Shown in pieces: positions 19,036 through 27,774 of a stretch of DNA of 64,000 nt. The notes below the pieces were generated by a model. That model was not told the DNA's origin. It worked only from the letters and a program-made list of their open reading frames with translations, and searched no databases. The stretch is from positions 1-64,000 of the forward strand of contig CAZWCE010000008.1 in assembly GCA_964632505.1 (NCBI GenBank). Direction: 5' to 3'. This DNA is from CAZWCE01 sp964632505 (GTDB lineage: Bacteria > Planctomycetota > Planctomycetia > Pirellulales > Thermoguttaceae). The translations under genes and the position numbers were made by a program. Positions within the stretch are counted from its first letter, which is position 1, and every line of letters starts with the position of its first letter.

Positions 19036-20907
19036 TTACCTTTCAAGGGAGGAAGGATCGGAGGAGAGGGGGGCACGAAATGACTGCCTTGGTACGGTTT
19101 CAGTCGCTTCCGGGCGTTCGGAGGCGATTTCCACGATCGCGCTGCCGAGGGCATGGCGGGGCGGCTGCTGGAGGGAGCCTCGGATCCAGTAGGTGCCCTC
19201 GAGCGTCTCGGGCAGCGTCATGGTGGTGGTGAAACGACCCTCACGGCAGGGGGTCGTGACCGAGAGGACCGTCCGTCGGTTCGCATGGGCGTACGTCGTT
19301 TCATATTCCCGACAAGTGGCCGCGTCGAGCCGATTTAGATCGGTCCTGCCGCTGTTTCGCTTCGCCCGATCGCGCGGCGTGACCAGCTCCAGAGTGACGG
19401 GACCGGAAAGCGAACAGACGCCGGCAATGCGAAGTGTCGTGCCGGAAGTCGCTTCTTCGGCGACCTCGATCGAAAGGGGGTCGGGATAGCGCATCTGCAA
19501 AAGCGGATCCCCGAAAAGGTGGAACAGATGCACATGCTCGAGCCGCTGACGCGCAAGCTGATCGGAAGACGGATCGAAGAGCTTGGCCAGCAGATGAAGC
19601 ATCCCGCGGATTTTCCCGGCCGAGCCTTCGTCGCGGTCCTTCTTTCGTCCTCCGGGCATCAGTTCGCGTTTGGCCCGATGGATCGCCTCTCCGAGCGTGG
19701 AGGGGTGTTCCCGGAAGCACTGATCGACCAGTCCCGTACTCAACAGCGCCATCCCATAGGGCATGGTGACGCGAGTGGCGGCGATCGCCGCGATGGGCCC
19801 TTTCTCGCGACGGACCATCTCCTCGGCAAGGCAGTCGTCCCACGCATCGATCGCGCCGGTATAGCAGGCGCAGAAGAAGACGATCGGCATGCCGCGCCGG
19901 CAATCGATGGCCGCGAGGTCGTCGCGGGAGAAGATCGGCCAATCGCCCAGCGGAGTCCGCAGGGCATCGAGCGTCACATGGTAGCCGTGACCGAGGTAGA
20001 TCCAAAAAAGACAGCCTTCGTTCATTCGCTCGAGGGTCACGTCTCGGAACCGATCGGGACGGGGGCAAAAGGGGCTTTTCCAGGAGGCGTGCGTCAGCGT
20101 GACTTCGTATTCCGGCGGGATCAGTTCGGTCAAAAAATAGCGGGCCGTCGATTCGACGACCAGATCGAGCATCGCGCCGAATCCTCCCAACCCGGCCACG
20201 AAATTCAAGCGACGCTGCCAAAGGCCCGAAGCCGGAGAGGTTTCGTAATCGATGATTCGGTTGATCATTCCCGAGAGCTGTTCAGGGGAGTCGACCGGAA
20301 ACCGACCGACCGCCAGCTCGGGAGAGGCGTCGCCGTCGAGATCGGCGTACCACGTGTCGGTGGCGATATGGTCTTCCTCGCCCCATTGGGCGATCACCTT
20401 CGCCGGAATCCTCGGCGAAGGAACGTAGCGCGGAGCCTCCGACCGCGAATCGCCGCGCGAGGGGCCGCCGTCGCCGACCAGAAGCAGATATCCCAGCGGG
20501 GCCTTTTCGTGCAGTTTCCGAAGCGATTCTTTCACCGCGACCGGTTCGAGCGGTGTTTTCGCGTCGATCGTCTCCGGGACCAAGGTCACGCGGTAGCCTT
20601 GTTTTTGGCGATAGGCGATCCAAGGCTTGAGAGACGGTCGAAAAACGGCCGGGCAGACCACCGCCACATGGTGGGGGAGTTTCGGAGCCGTTGGGCCGGC
20701 CGCCGGCGGGGTTTCTACGGAGTCGCGGGGAGAATGTGCGGCGGTATCTTCTTGTGCCGAAATAGGTTGCGCCGACCCGAATGCCAGCGAAACAAGCATC
20801 CCCACGGTCAAACATCGAGATCGGAGGAGCCGAGAGAATTCGATGAGCGCAAGAAAAGAGTCGCGAGCATGTATTGCCGGAATGCGGATGTTTTTGGAAA
20901 GAAACAC
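19036..20907 (-). CDS. Secreted gingipain-like cysteine peptidase domain protein (C25 type)
   Basis: The protein has 623 residues. A signal peptide is plausible at about 30-51 (SRCLTVGMLVSLAFGSAQPISA). The central domain has the C25/caspase-like pattern: PYRQKQGYRVTLV-type lead (about 98-110), LLLVGDGG (141-148), the TDTWYADLDGDASPELAVGR block (183-202), WIYLGHGYH with His307, and IVFFCACYTG with Cys348, which align with the gingipain His-Cys dyad. HLFGDPLLQMRY at 463-474 matches the end of the C25 catalytic domain. The C-terminal 130 residues are a beta-rich domain. It would be a Lys- or Arg-type protease acting outside the cytoplasm, but the specificity pocket cannot be read. It precedes the esterase gene by 9 bp. 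Confidence 0.75.
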   Translation of the reverse strand: MFLSKNIRIPAIHARDSFLALIEFSRLLRSRCLTVGMLVSLAFGSAQPISAQEDTAAHSPRDSVETPPAAGPTAPKLPHHVAVVCPAVFRPSLKPWIAYRQKQGYRVTLVPETIDAKTPLEPVAVKESLRKLHEKAPLGYLLLVGDGGPSRGDSRSEAPRYVPSPRIPAKVIAQWGEEDHIATDTWYADLDGDASPELAVGRFPVDSPEQLSGMINRIIDYETSPASGLWQRRLNFVAGLGGFGAMLDLVVESTARYFLTELIPPEYEVTLTHASWKSPFCPRPDRFRDVTLERMNEGCLFWIYLGHGYHVTLDALRTPLGDWPIFSRDDLAAIDCRRGMPIVFFCACYTGAIDAWDDCLAEEMVRREKGPIAAIAATRVTMPYGMALLSTGLVDQCFREHPSTLGEAIHRAKRELMPGGRKKDRDEGSAGKIRGMLHLLAKLFDPSSDQLARQRLEHVHLFHLFGDPLLQMRYPDPLSIEVAEEATSGTTLRIAGVCSLSGPVTLELVTPRDRAKRNSGRTDLNRLDAATCREYETTYAHANRRTVLSVTTPCREGRFTTTMTLPETLEGTYWIRGSLQQPPRHALGSAIVEIASERPEATETVPRQSFRAPLSSDPSSLER

Positions 20908-21185
20908 GGTGTCTCCCTACGATTTTGTCATTTCCCGCCTGGGCCGATTCCCGGAACGGCTCCTGAAGAGGACGAAAGGCAACCTGTCGAGGAAACCTTC
21001 TCGGGAGTTCCTTTCGTCGATGACCCAAGCTCGATGCGTTCACCGAGGGAAATGATTCCCCTCGGTCGCTTCATCACCGATCACACGGGAGACACTCTAC
21101 CGAAAACCGCCTTCGGGCAGCAAGATCATCTCCACGAAAAGGGGCGAGACCGACGCCGGAACTTCATCGGAACAGGCTCAATATT

Positions 21186-21214
21186 ATTGTACCACGGAGG
21201 GGGTTGGGGATCAA
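21186..21214 (-). promoter_or_regulatory. Candidate promoter for the C25-type protein and esterase genes
   Basis: On the minus strand, TTGATC (21214-21209), 17 bp, TACAAT (21191-21186); 4 and 5 of 6 matches. It lies in the 337-bp gap after the TPR gene and would give a leader of about 270 nt. The rest of this gap shows no gene. Confidence 0.45.
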
Positions 21215-21244
21215 TCGGTGAAAGGGGGTTGGTGATTATGTTCG

Positions 21245-24200
21245 TCATAAATCGTCGTTTGGCAAGAGTTTGCGGGCATCCTCACTTTCGGGCGAATCGG
21301 GGAATTCATTCACGAGTCGCCGGTAAAGATCCCGTGCCTTTTCCGCTTGCCCCGCTTGATCGAGCGCCCGGCCGGCCAGCAGCAGAGCTTCTGCGCGCAG
21401 TTCGTCGTGGTCTTCTCCCTCTCCGACCCGGAGCAAGACTTCCGCCGCCTCGGCCGATTGTTGCTTCGCCAAAAGAAGATAGCCGATTTCCAGTCCTGCT
21501 CGGAGGGAGAGCGGGGGGAGTGCTTGGCGAAAGACTTGCCCGAAAAGTGCCCGGGCGGAGTCGGTCTCTCCTTTTTCGAGATGGGCCTGGGCCAATTGGA
21601 AACGGGCGGCATGGGCCAGCGGGGGATCGGGATCGTCTTCGAGCAGACGCTCCATTGCGGCGACGACGCGGTCCCATTCCTTCAGGGCGACGGCCGCGCG
21701 GGCGATGTCGCGCCAGAGGTGATGCCGTTCGGTGGGAACGAGTTCCTCTTCCGGCACCGAGGCGAGTAGTTCGAGGGCTCGTTCGAAATGCTCCCGTTGC
21801 AAAGCGCATGCGGCCTGCATCCGAAGGGCCGACCATCGTTTCGGGGAGTCGGGAGATTGGGCGGCCAATCGCTGAAAAACACGGGCGGCCTCTTGGTATT
21901 TTCCATGTCGATACAAGGCAACCCCGTGCAGGAGAATCGCTTGCGAACGCGCCTCGGCATCGTCCGGGAGACACTGCTCCGCCCGCGTCAAAAGGTCGAC
22001 CGCCAAGGCAGGTTCCTCCCGCTTCATCGCCGTCTCACCCAACACCAGCAACAGCGGTCCTAATCGGCCACTTTGGGGGAATCGTTTTTCGATGTCGGCG
22101 GCGATCTTGAGGGCTTCATCGAAACGGCGGTCCTCCAGGAGAGACGTCGCCAAGAGCGAAAGCACCTCTTCGCTGTACGGATAATCGGAATCATTCTCCA
22201 GGATGGTCCGGAACGCGGCGATCGCCTCTTGGTACTCTCCCAGTCGGCAAAGGCATTCCCCGAGTTGCAGCAAGGCGTCGCTTTGGTCCTCGGGCTCGAG
22301 ATGACCCGCCAGCGCCTCTCGGATGTCGGCGAGCGCCTCTTCGCGAAGTTTGCGGGATTTTGCCGGTGCAAGCGAAGGTGTTTCGGACGCCTCGCGGTCG
22401 AGTCGTTTCAGCCGTGCCACGCTTCGGAGATAATGGAGCGTCGCCTTGCGCCCGGATTGCGGGGAGGTTTTCATCGCCCGGTCGAGGTGCTCGATCGCTT
22501 TCTCGGGTCGGTCTACGACCAGTTCGATCTTCGCCAAAGCCATCAGGGCCGCAACCCGGTCCTTCTGGGGGAGATCGCCGCTCAGCAGGGCTTCGAGCGC
22601 TTCTCGGGCATCCGCTTGCCGGCCGGCGAGTCGCTGCAGGTCGGCCGATTGGATCCGTGCCGAATCGACCAGCGGGCTCTTGGGAAAACGTTCCAGGAGT
22701 AGATCCAGCGTTTTTCGGGCCGTCGGTAGGGCCTCCATCTGCTGGTACGCTTGGGTCAGTTGGAAAAGGAGCCGATCCGGCGGAACCGACGCGCTTTCGG
22801 CATCCGCGAGGTTCCAGGCCTTCTCGAGCGACGCGGCCGCCTTTTCAGGGCGATCGAGCGCCAATTGGACGCAGCCGAGGAGGTAGTTTTTCTCGATTTC
22901 GATCGCGAGCGCTTCGGGGCCTTCCAGCTCTTCCGGGAGCGACTGGAGAATGGCGATCACCTTCTCCCATTGCTTTTGCATGAACCATGTCCGCGCGATG
23001 CGCAGCCGCCAGAGCGGTACGAGTCGGCTGTCGGGGTAAGTCTCCAGGAGCAGTTGAAAATATCGCCGGGCCTCGGTCATCAGGAACAGTTGCAGCGAGC
23101 TTTCCCCGGCAAGGAAAAGGGCATCTTGTCGGAAGGGGCTCTCGGGGTATTCGGTTTCGAGCCGTCGCGCGAAGCCGAGCGCCGCGCGGAACCGCCCCGT
23201 GGTCATCGCAGCATGGATCGCCTGGTAGAGCGCGTCGTCGGCCAGGGGATGGGTGGGCGATTGCGTCGCCAATTGGCCGAACGCCATCACCGCCTCCTTC
23301 CGACGCGAAGGGTACGCTTCGAGGGCCCTTGCCTTTTCGAATCGGAGGACGGTCAACTCGAAAGGGTCCTCGCTTCGCGCGATTCGCGGATCGAGATGCA
23401 CCGAGACCTCTTCCGGGTTTCCTTGGGCGATCAGGCAGTCGACCAACAGCCGCACCGTCGCCAGGGACGATTGATCGCTTTCGAGGAGTTGCTCCAGCAG
23501 ATTCTCCGCTTGGTCGGGACGACCGTCGGCCGAATACGCCTGCGCCAAGAGGCGTTTCCCATGTCGTTGGAGAGGACTTTCTTCCGACGCCGCCAGGCCC
23601 GACTGAAGCACCTCGGCCGCTTCCGAGAAACGCCCGAGTTGGAACAGAAGTTCTCCTTCCATCAACCAGAGATCCTCGCTTTTCTCCTCCGGCAAGAGGT
23701 CTTTCGCCTTGCGCAGCGCGGTGAGTGCCTCTTCCGGTCGGGAGGTTTCCTTCAAGCAGCGGGCCAGTTCCCAAAAGATTTCCCCCCGATCTTCCGCCTC
23801 GGGGAAACGTTCGAGGTACTCCCGCCAGGTTTCGATCGCCGATTCAAGACGGCCCTCCATTTCCAAGAAGGCCAGTCGGCGATAAGCGTCCTGCTGGAGC
23901 ACTTCGGAGAAGGTTCCCAGGTCGGAGACTTTGCCGGGCGGGGACTTTTCGAGCGAAGGATGCGCCAGGCGGGTATCTTCCAGCGCGACCAGGGCGTGGT
24001 TCAAGTCTTCCCGGGCAAGCAGCGGTTGCCCGAGCCGGGATTCGAGCCGACCCCGCCAGTAAAGGGCCGCTGCATGATGGGGCGATTTCGGGAAGTCGTC
24101 GATCAACCGCGTGAGGAGCTCGACGGCACGTTCTTGCCGCTTCCTTCTCGTTTCGGGACGTTCGGCCGCTTCAGCGAGCAGACGTTCGGTTTGGGCGGCG

Positions 24201-24634
24201 AAAAAAAGGGCTTCGCGTTGCAGCACCGACCGGGAAAGCATCCGTTCGGTTTCCAGTTCGGTCGTTTGTGAGGAAGTCGCTTCGTCGGAACCCGAGGATG
24301 GAGAAGGGGCGATGTCGGCCAGCAGTTGGTCGAAGGTCGTTTCGGCACGGCGGGGCGACGACGCTCGAAGCTGGGCGATCCCGAGATAGAGCCGCGCCGT
24401 AGGAGACAGGAGATCGTCGGGGGCTTCTTGGAGGAACGACTCCCAGCTCTCCACGGCCAAATCCCAATTACCCGACTTCTGGAGCTTCACCGCGCGATCG
24501 AAGATGCGTTTCGATGCGTCGGAAGTCTCGGCGGCAAGGTGGTTTCCTCCCGACAGCGCCGGAAGGCAGACGGCGATCAACAGCGGCAAATGCCGGAGAG
24601 GAAAGCGACGGCATAACAAAAGGAATGCGTGCAT
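21245..24634 (-). CDS. Very large secreted tetratricopeptide-repeat protein
   Basis: The protein has 1129 residues from the ATG at 24634. The open frame extends 640 bp further upstream, but that part is antisense-like sequence overlapping the next gene. A signal peptide fits at about 8-35 (CRRFPLRHLPLLIAVCLPALSGGNHLAA, broken here only by description). The rest is almost entirely TPR/Sel1-like helical repeats, for example SGNWDLAVESWESFLQEAPD, LDRPEKAAASLEKAWNLAD and LGEYQEAIAAFRTILENDSD, reminiscent of YbgF/BamD-type periplasmic scaffolds. It is likely a protein-interaction scaffold in the periplasm. It follows the 24672-25523 gene by 37 bp, probably in one transcript. No partner can be named. 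Confidence 0.82.
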   Translation of the reverse strand: MHAFLLLCRRFPLRHLPLLIAVCLPALSGGNHLAAETSDASKRIFDRAVKLQKSGNWDLAVESWESFLQEAPDDLLSPTARLYLGIAQLRASSPRRAETTFDQLLADIAPSPSSGSDEATSSQTTELETERMLSRSVLQREALFFAAQTERLLAEAAERPETRRKRQERAVELLTRLIDDFPKSPHHAAALYWRGRLESRLGQPLLAREDLNHALVALEDTRLAHPSLEKSPPGKVSDLGTFSEVLQQDAYRRLAFLEMEGRLESAIETWREYLERFPEAEDRGEIFWELARCLKETSRPEEALTALRKAKDLLPEEKSEDLWLMEGELLFQLGRFSEAAEVLQSGLAASEESPLQRHGKRLLAQAYSADGRPDQAENLLEQLLESDQSSLATVRLLVDCLIAQGNPEEVSVHLDPRIARSEDPFELTVLRFEKARALEAYPSRRKEAVMAFGQLATQSPTHPLADDALYQAIHAAMTTGRFRAALGFARRLETEYPESPFRQDALFLAGESSLQLFLMTEARRYFQLLLETYPDSRLVPLWRLRIARTWFMQKQWEKVIAILQSLPEELEGPEALAIEIEKNYLLGCVQLALDRPEKAAASLEKAWNLADAESASVPPDRLLFQLTQAYQQMEALPTARKTLDLLLERFPKSPLVDSARIQSADLQRLAGRQADAREALEALLSGDLPQKDRVAALMALAKIELVVDRPEKAIEHLDRAMKTSPQSGRKATLHYLRSVARLKRLDREASETPSLAPAKSRKLREEALADIREALAGHLEPEDQSDALLQLGECLCRLGEYQEAIAAFRTILENDSDYPYSEEVLSLLATSLLEDRRFDEALKIAADIEKRFPQSGRLGPLLLVLGETAMKREEPALAVDLLTRAEQCLPDDAEARSQAILLHGVALYRHGKYQEAARVFQRLAAQSPDSPKRWSALRMQAACALQREHFERALELLASVPEEELVPTERHHLWRDIARAAVALKEWDRVVAAMERLLEDDPDPPLAHAARFQLAQAHLEKGETDSARALFGQVFRQALPPLSLRAGLEIGYLLLAKQQSAEAAEVLLRVGEGEDHDELRAEALLLAGRALDQAGQAEKARDLYRRLVNEFPDSPESEDARKLLPNDDL

Positions 24635-24671
24635 CGGTCGTTCGCTATGATTGAGGGAATCGGTCAAAGGA

Positions 24672-25523
24672 TCAATCAGGTCGGAGTCCCTTGAGGGGAT
24701 CGACGATTTCATCGACGGGAGCAGGATCGTTGAAATCGCGCCAGTTTTCCGGTTCCAGCAGCACCTCCAGTGCCAGTGGTCCGAGGCCGACTTCGATGTT
24801 TCCCAGTCCGGGATGCCAGAGCCAGGTCCACTTTCGCAATTCGCTCCGGGGCATGATGACGCGGTGCAAAACGCGGGTCTGCTTGTTCTTGCTCCAGCCG
24901 CCGTATTGGTTGTCGTACTGCCAGACTTCGAAGCGGAGGGTCGCCGCCCCCGGCATAGTGCCTTCGTAACTGGTAGGCTGATCGCGGAGGAGCATGACCA
25001 GAGCCCGGACCACCTGGTCGTCGCCGCCGAGGTACAACGGTTTGAGGATGTTTTCGTAGTGACGCGATTGCTCGATATCGTTGCGGATCCAGGCCTCGAC
25101 CGTTTCATCTTCGAGGGTGACTTCAGGGGGAAAGAACGGATCGAAATCGACCACCGGCGGGTAATGCCATCCCTCGATGCGGGTCCGGTCGTCTCGCAGG
25201 ACGACGAGGTCGTATCGGCCGGCCGGCAGATCGCGGAAGACCCATTTGCCTCCGCCCTGCGATTTCGCGACGGCATCGACTTGCGGCCGATCGATTTTCG
25301 CGTTCGGATCGACCTGCCGCCGGGGATTGCCGTCCCGATCCCAGCGACGATAGGCCCCGACGAACGTCACTCGATCGACCTGATCGCCGACCAATTGCAG
25401 GCCCAAATCGCCCGCCGAAGCAGATCGAAGGGCATGGACCGGCGGGAACAGCATTGCCAAGAGGACCATGGCCGGAATCATCGGCGGTTTTCTTCCCCGC
25501 CGAGTAGCGTTTCGATCGATCAT
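24672..25523 (-). CDS. Secreted hypothetical protein
   Basis: The protein has 283 residues from the ATG at 25523; a second start at about 25481 is also possible. The N-terminus has basic residues and then a hydrophobic stretch (MIPAMVLLAMLFPPVHAL, about 15-32) consistent with a signal peptide. A beta-sandwich-like segment (WVFRDLPAGRYDLVVLRDDR, about 94-113) resembles carboxypeptidase-regulatory or SpaA-like folds seen in secreted planctomycete proteins. The remainder (RNDIEQSRHYENILKPLYLG and WKWLWHP-like segments) is unfamiliar. I do not recognise the family. It is upstream of, and probably cotranscribed with, the large TPR protein. Confidence 0.7.
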   Translation of the reverse strand: MIDRNATRRGRKPPMIPAMVLLAMLFPPVHALRSASAGDLGLQLVGDQVDRVTFVGAYRRWDRDGNPRRQVDPNAKIDRPQVDAVAKSQGGGKWVFRDLPAGRYDLVVLRDDRTRIEGWHYPPVVDFDPFFPPEVTLEDETVEAWIRNDIEQSRHYENILKPLYLGGDDQVVRALVMLLRDQPTSYEGTMPGAATLRFEVWQYDNQYGGWSKNKQTRVLHRVIMPRSELRKWTWLWHPGLGNIEVGLGPLALEVLLEPENWRDFNDPAPVDEIVDPLKGLRPD

Positions 25524-25935
25524 ATGAAGGATCCTCCCGTTCGCTCACGGGCGCGAACCACCCAAACATGTAATTCGGCAGTCGATTGATGGCGTGAATG
25601 TTTTGTTCGCCGATCCGCCTTTTTTCGACGGTCTGCTCAGGGAATGAGGTCGGCACGAGACGGGCAAGTTCTTCGGGAAAGTCGGCCCCCGGTCCGTTTT
25701 CTGGCAATCAGAATGGATTGGGGGGGCGGTCGGCTTATGACGATCAATCCGGAAAGTGCGGGGAAAGGTCCCTTCGGACGTCCCATCTTATTCTACCCCA
25801 TATTATTTGCACCGCAAACGGTTCCCTTCTCGACGCGGAGCGGAAAGGAAGACCAATTTGGAAAAAATGAAAAAAATTCCGCCCCGGGCCCGATCGGGAT
25901 GGAAATCGTCGGATCCTATTGTGTAAAATAGGTGC
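25524..25935. other. Divergent intergenic region before the sigma factor gene
   Basis: No gene is seen in these 412 bp. A minus-10-like TAAAAT sits at 25924-25929, with 6 bp between it and the sigma factor ATG at 25936, and no good ribosome site is present. This spacing is what a leaderless transcript would show. A good minus-35 box is missing. Confidence 0.35.
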
Positions 25936-26511
25936 ATGCCTCCCAGATACCCCTCTGAAGAAAACCTTTCGCTCCAGAAGGCCGACGACTGCCGGCTCGT
26001 CGCGCTGGTGCAAAGCGGCTCCCTGGATGCGTTCGATGAGATCGACCGCCGCTACCGCGGGAAATTGCGTGTGTTTCTCTTGCGATACACCGGTTCGTCG
26101 GAAGAAGCCGAGGAATGGGTCCAAATGGCGTTGATTCGTGCATTCCGCGCGATCGGGCAGCTTCGGGCCCAGGAAAAGCTTTCGAGCTGGCTTTACGCCA
26201 TCGCCTTTCGAACGGCGGCCGGCGAGAGCAGGAAGAAACGCCCCGTCTCGCGTTGCGCGCTGGAGCGGATCGATCCGCATTCCGATCCCTCGGAACTTGT
26301 CGATCGTCGGGAGCGGAAGATCAACCTCTGGAAAATCGCTCGAAGGGTGCTCGATGCCGACCAACACGCAGCGCTCTGGCTCCGTTACGTCGAAGGCCAT
26401 TCGATCCGTCAGATCGCCAAAGTGATGCACCGGACGCGGGTTTCAGTGCGCGTCCTGCTTTACCGGGCCCGAAAGCGATTGGCTCCCTACCTGGAAGACC
26501 CGAGGTTCTAG
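25936..26511 (+). CDS. ECF-type RNA polymerase sigma factor
   Basis: The protein has 191 residues. Region 2 (about 22-90) includes LVALVQSGSLDAFDEIDRRY, RYTGSSEEAEEWVQMALIRA and LSSWLYAIAFRTA, the planctomycete ECF form of the DDxxQ core-binding segment. Region 4 (about 128-180) includes DADQHAALWLRYVEGHSIRQ and a helix-turn-helix VMHRTRVSVRVLLYRARKRL. It directs RNA polymerase to a small set of promoters. The next gene, 85 bp downstream, encodes a likely membrane anti-sigma partner. The ATG is close behind a TAAAAT box, hinting at a leaderless start. Confidence 0.92.
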   Translation: MPPRYPSEENLSLQKADDCRLVALVQSGSLDAFDEIDRRYRGKLRVFLLRYTGSSEEAEEWVQMALIRAFRAIGQLRAQEKLSSWLYAIAFRTAAGESRKKRPVSRCALERIDPHSDPSELVDRRERKINLWKIARRVLDADQHAALWLRYVEGHSIRQIAKVMHRTRVSVRVLLYRARKRLAPYLEDPRF

Positions 26512-26596
26512 GAGTCTGTTGAGAGACAGGCGTATGGAGGATCGGACGTTTTCACAAATGGCCGGTCCGTTTTCGTTCAGAATCGGAGAAAAAGTA

Positions 26597-27262
26597 ATGG
26601 TTCCCTCGATGCGATGGTGGAAACAGTGGCAGATAAGCCGTTGCCTGGACGACGGCGCCCCGCTTCCGGAGCGGTTGCGCCGACAGGTGGAGAACGATCC
26701 CGCGCTGAAGCGTTTCTACCGCCGGGGGCTGCGCTTGGAAAGTCGGCTCTCCGCCGATGTGGTCGACCTGCAATGGGAGGAATCCCACGAAAGAGATAGG
26801 ACGGAACACCGCGATCCGGTTTGGCACCGGAAAGCTTCCACCGGGGGCGAAAAAAAGAAACCGCGAAAAGGGATGGCGTTTTCCGTGGCGATGTACGCCG
26901 CGACCGTGACACTCTGTCTCTTCATGGCCGATTACTACTGGCGGCATCGCCCGATGCCCCCGCAGGCAAGTGTTCCGAAAATCTCGGTCCAAGAGACGAT
27001 CGCGAAAAAGCCGAGGCTCAAGGCGGACGAGATGGTCGAATACTTGCAGGTAGCCACCCCGCCGCTCAAGGAAACGATGCAGAAGGGGATGCTGGCGGTG
27101 CAAGAGGAGATCATGGTCGACGTGAAGGAGCCGGTCGTCGCCGAATGGGAAGATCTTCGGGCCGATTTCGATTTGGTCACGGAGAAATCGAAGCTGCTGC
27201 TCGCGGAGTTCCGGCCGCGCAAGAGATCCGATACATCGGGGAACGACGCTCTGCGCCCTTGA
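26597..27262 (+). CDS. Probable membrane-anchored anti-sigma factor partner
   Basis: The protein has 221 residues from the ATG at 26597, chosen because GGAG lies 8 bp upstream and the sequence from there is protein-like; longer starts at 26534 (ATG) or 26519 (TTG) are possible. The N-terminal 60 residues (WWKQWQISRCLDDGAPLPER... DPALKRFYRRGLRLESRL) have the character of an anti-sigma domain in planctomycete ECF operons. A single transmembrane helix follows at about 95-117 (MAFSVAMYAATVTLCLFMAD). The C-terminal half, mostly charged helix, would be periplasmic. The role is inferred from its place just after the sigma factor gene; no zinc-binding HxxxCxxC motif is seen. Confidence 0.6.
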   Translation: MVPSMRWWKQWQISRCLDDGAPLPERLRRQVENDPALKRFYRRGLRLESRLSADVVDLQWEESHERDRTEHRDPVWHRKASTGGEKKKPRKGMAFSVAMYAATVTLCLFMADYYWRHRPMPPQASVPKISVQETIAKKPRLKADEMVEYLQVATPPLKETMQKGMLAVQEEIMVDVKEPVVAEWEDLRADFDLVTEKSKLLLAEFRPRKRSDTSGNDALRP

Positions 27263-27335
27263 TTCTCGCGTTCATGCTCGCGGAGCCTTCTTGAGGATCC
27301 TTTTTCACGTTTCGCAAAATCCCGAGGGGGGGACC

Positions 27336-27743
27336 GTGAAGGATTGTGATCATTTGAACACGCTGGCGACGCTACATTACGTTTACGCCGTTCTGGTCGC
27401 TTTTTTCGCCTGTCTCCCCCTCCTGCATGTGGGGGCGGGAATCTTCTTGATTTTGGGATCGCCCTACTTTCCGAGCTTCGAAACCGGACTGCCCGTGGAA
27501 GCAATCCTCCCATTCTACGGCATTCTTTTCATCGTCATGGGGCTTTTCGCTTCGATCATTGGTTGGATCCAAGCGGGACTCGCCTTTCTGGCGGCCCACC
27601 TCCTCGAACAGCGACGGCGCCGGAAATGGGTCATGGTCCTGGCGGCGATCGACTGCATCAACATGCCTTTGGGATTGGCCCTGGGCGTCTTCACGCTGGT
27701 CGTGCTCTCACGCCGGAGCGCCGCGGCTCTGTTCGAGAGCTGA
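27336..27743 (+). CDS. Small multi-pass membrane protein
   Basis: The protein has 135 residues from the GTG at 27336, which follows a GAGGGGGG ribosome site; a TTG start at 27291 is an alternative. Three or four hydrophobic helices are visible: VYAVLVAFFACLPLLHVGAG, FYGILFIVMGLFASIIGWIQ with AGLAFLAAHLL, and MVLAAIDCINMPLGLALGVF. The pattern is like small DUF-type membrane proteins that are common in planctomycetes. I do not recognise a function. It follows the anti-sigma-like gene by 73 bp and may belong to the same operon. It ends 31 bp before the convergent sulfatase gene. Confidence 0.65.
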   Translation: MKDCDHLNTLATLHYVYAVLVAFFACLPLLHVGAGIFLILGSPYFPSFETGLPVEAILPFYGILFIVMGLFASIIGWIQAGLAFLAAHLLEQRRRRKWVMVLAAIDCINMPLGLALGVFTLVVLSRRSAAALFES

Positions 27744-27774
27744 CGGGGCCGCGAAAAGGCTGGGTGTTTTCCCT

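Noticed and set aside
19519..22110. 863-residue plus-strand frame
   Set aside because: It is opposite the C25 and TPR genes, has no ribosome site or protein motifs, and crosses an intergenic region.
24635..25276. N-terminal extension of the TPR protein
   Set aside because: It overlaps the neighbouring secreted-protein gene in another frame and is Ser/Arg-rich; the signal peptide begins at 24634.
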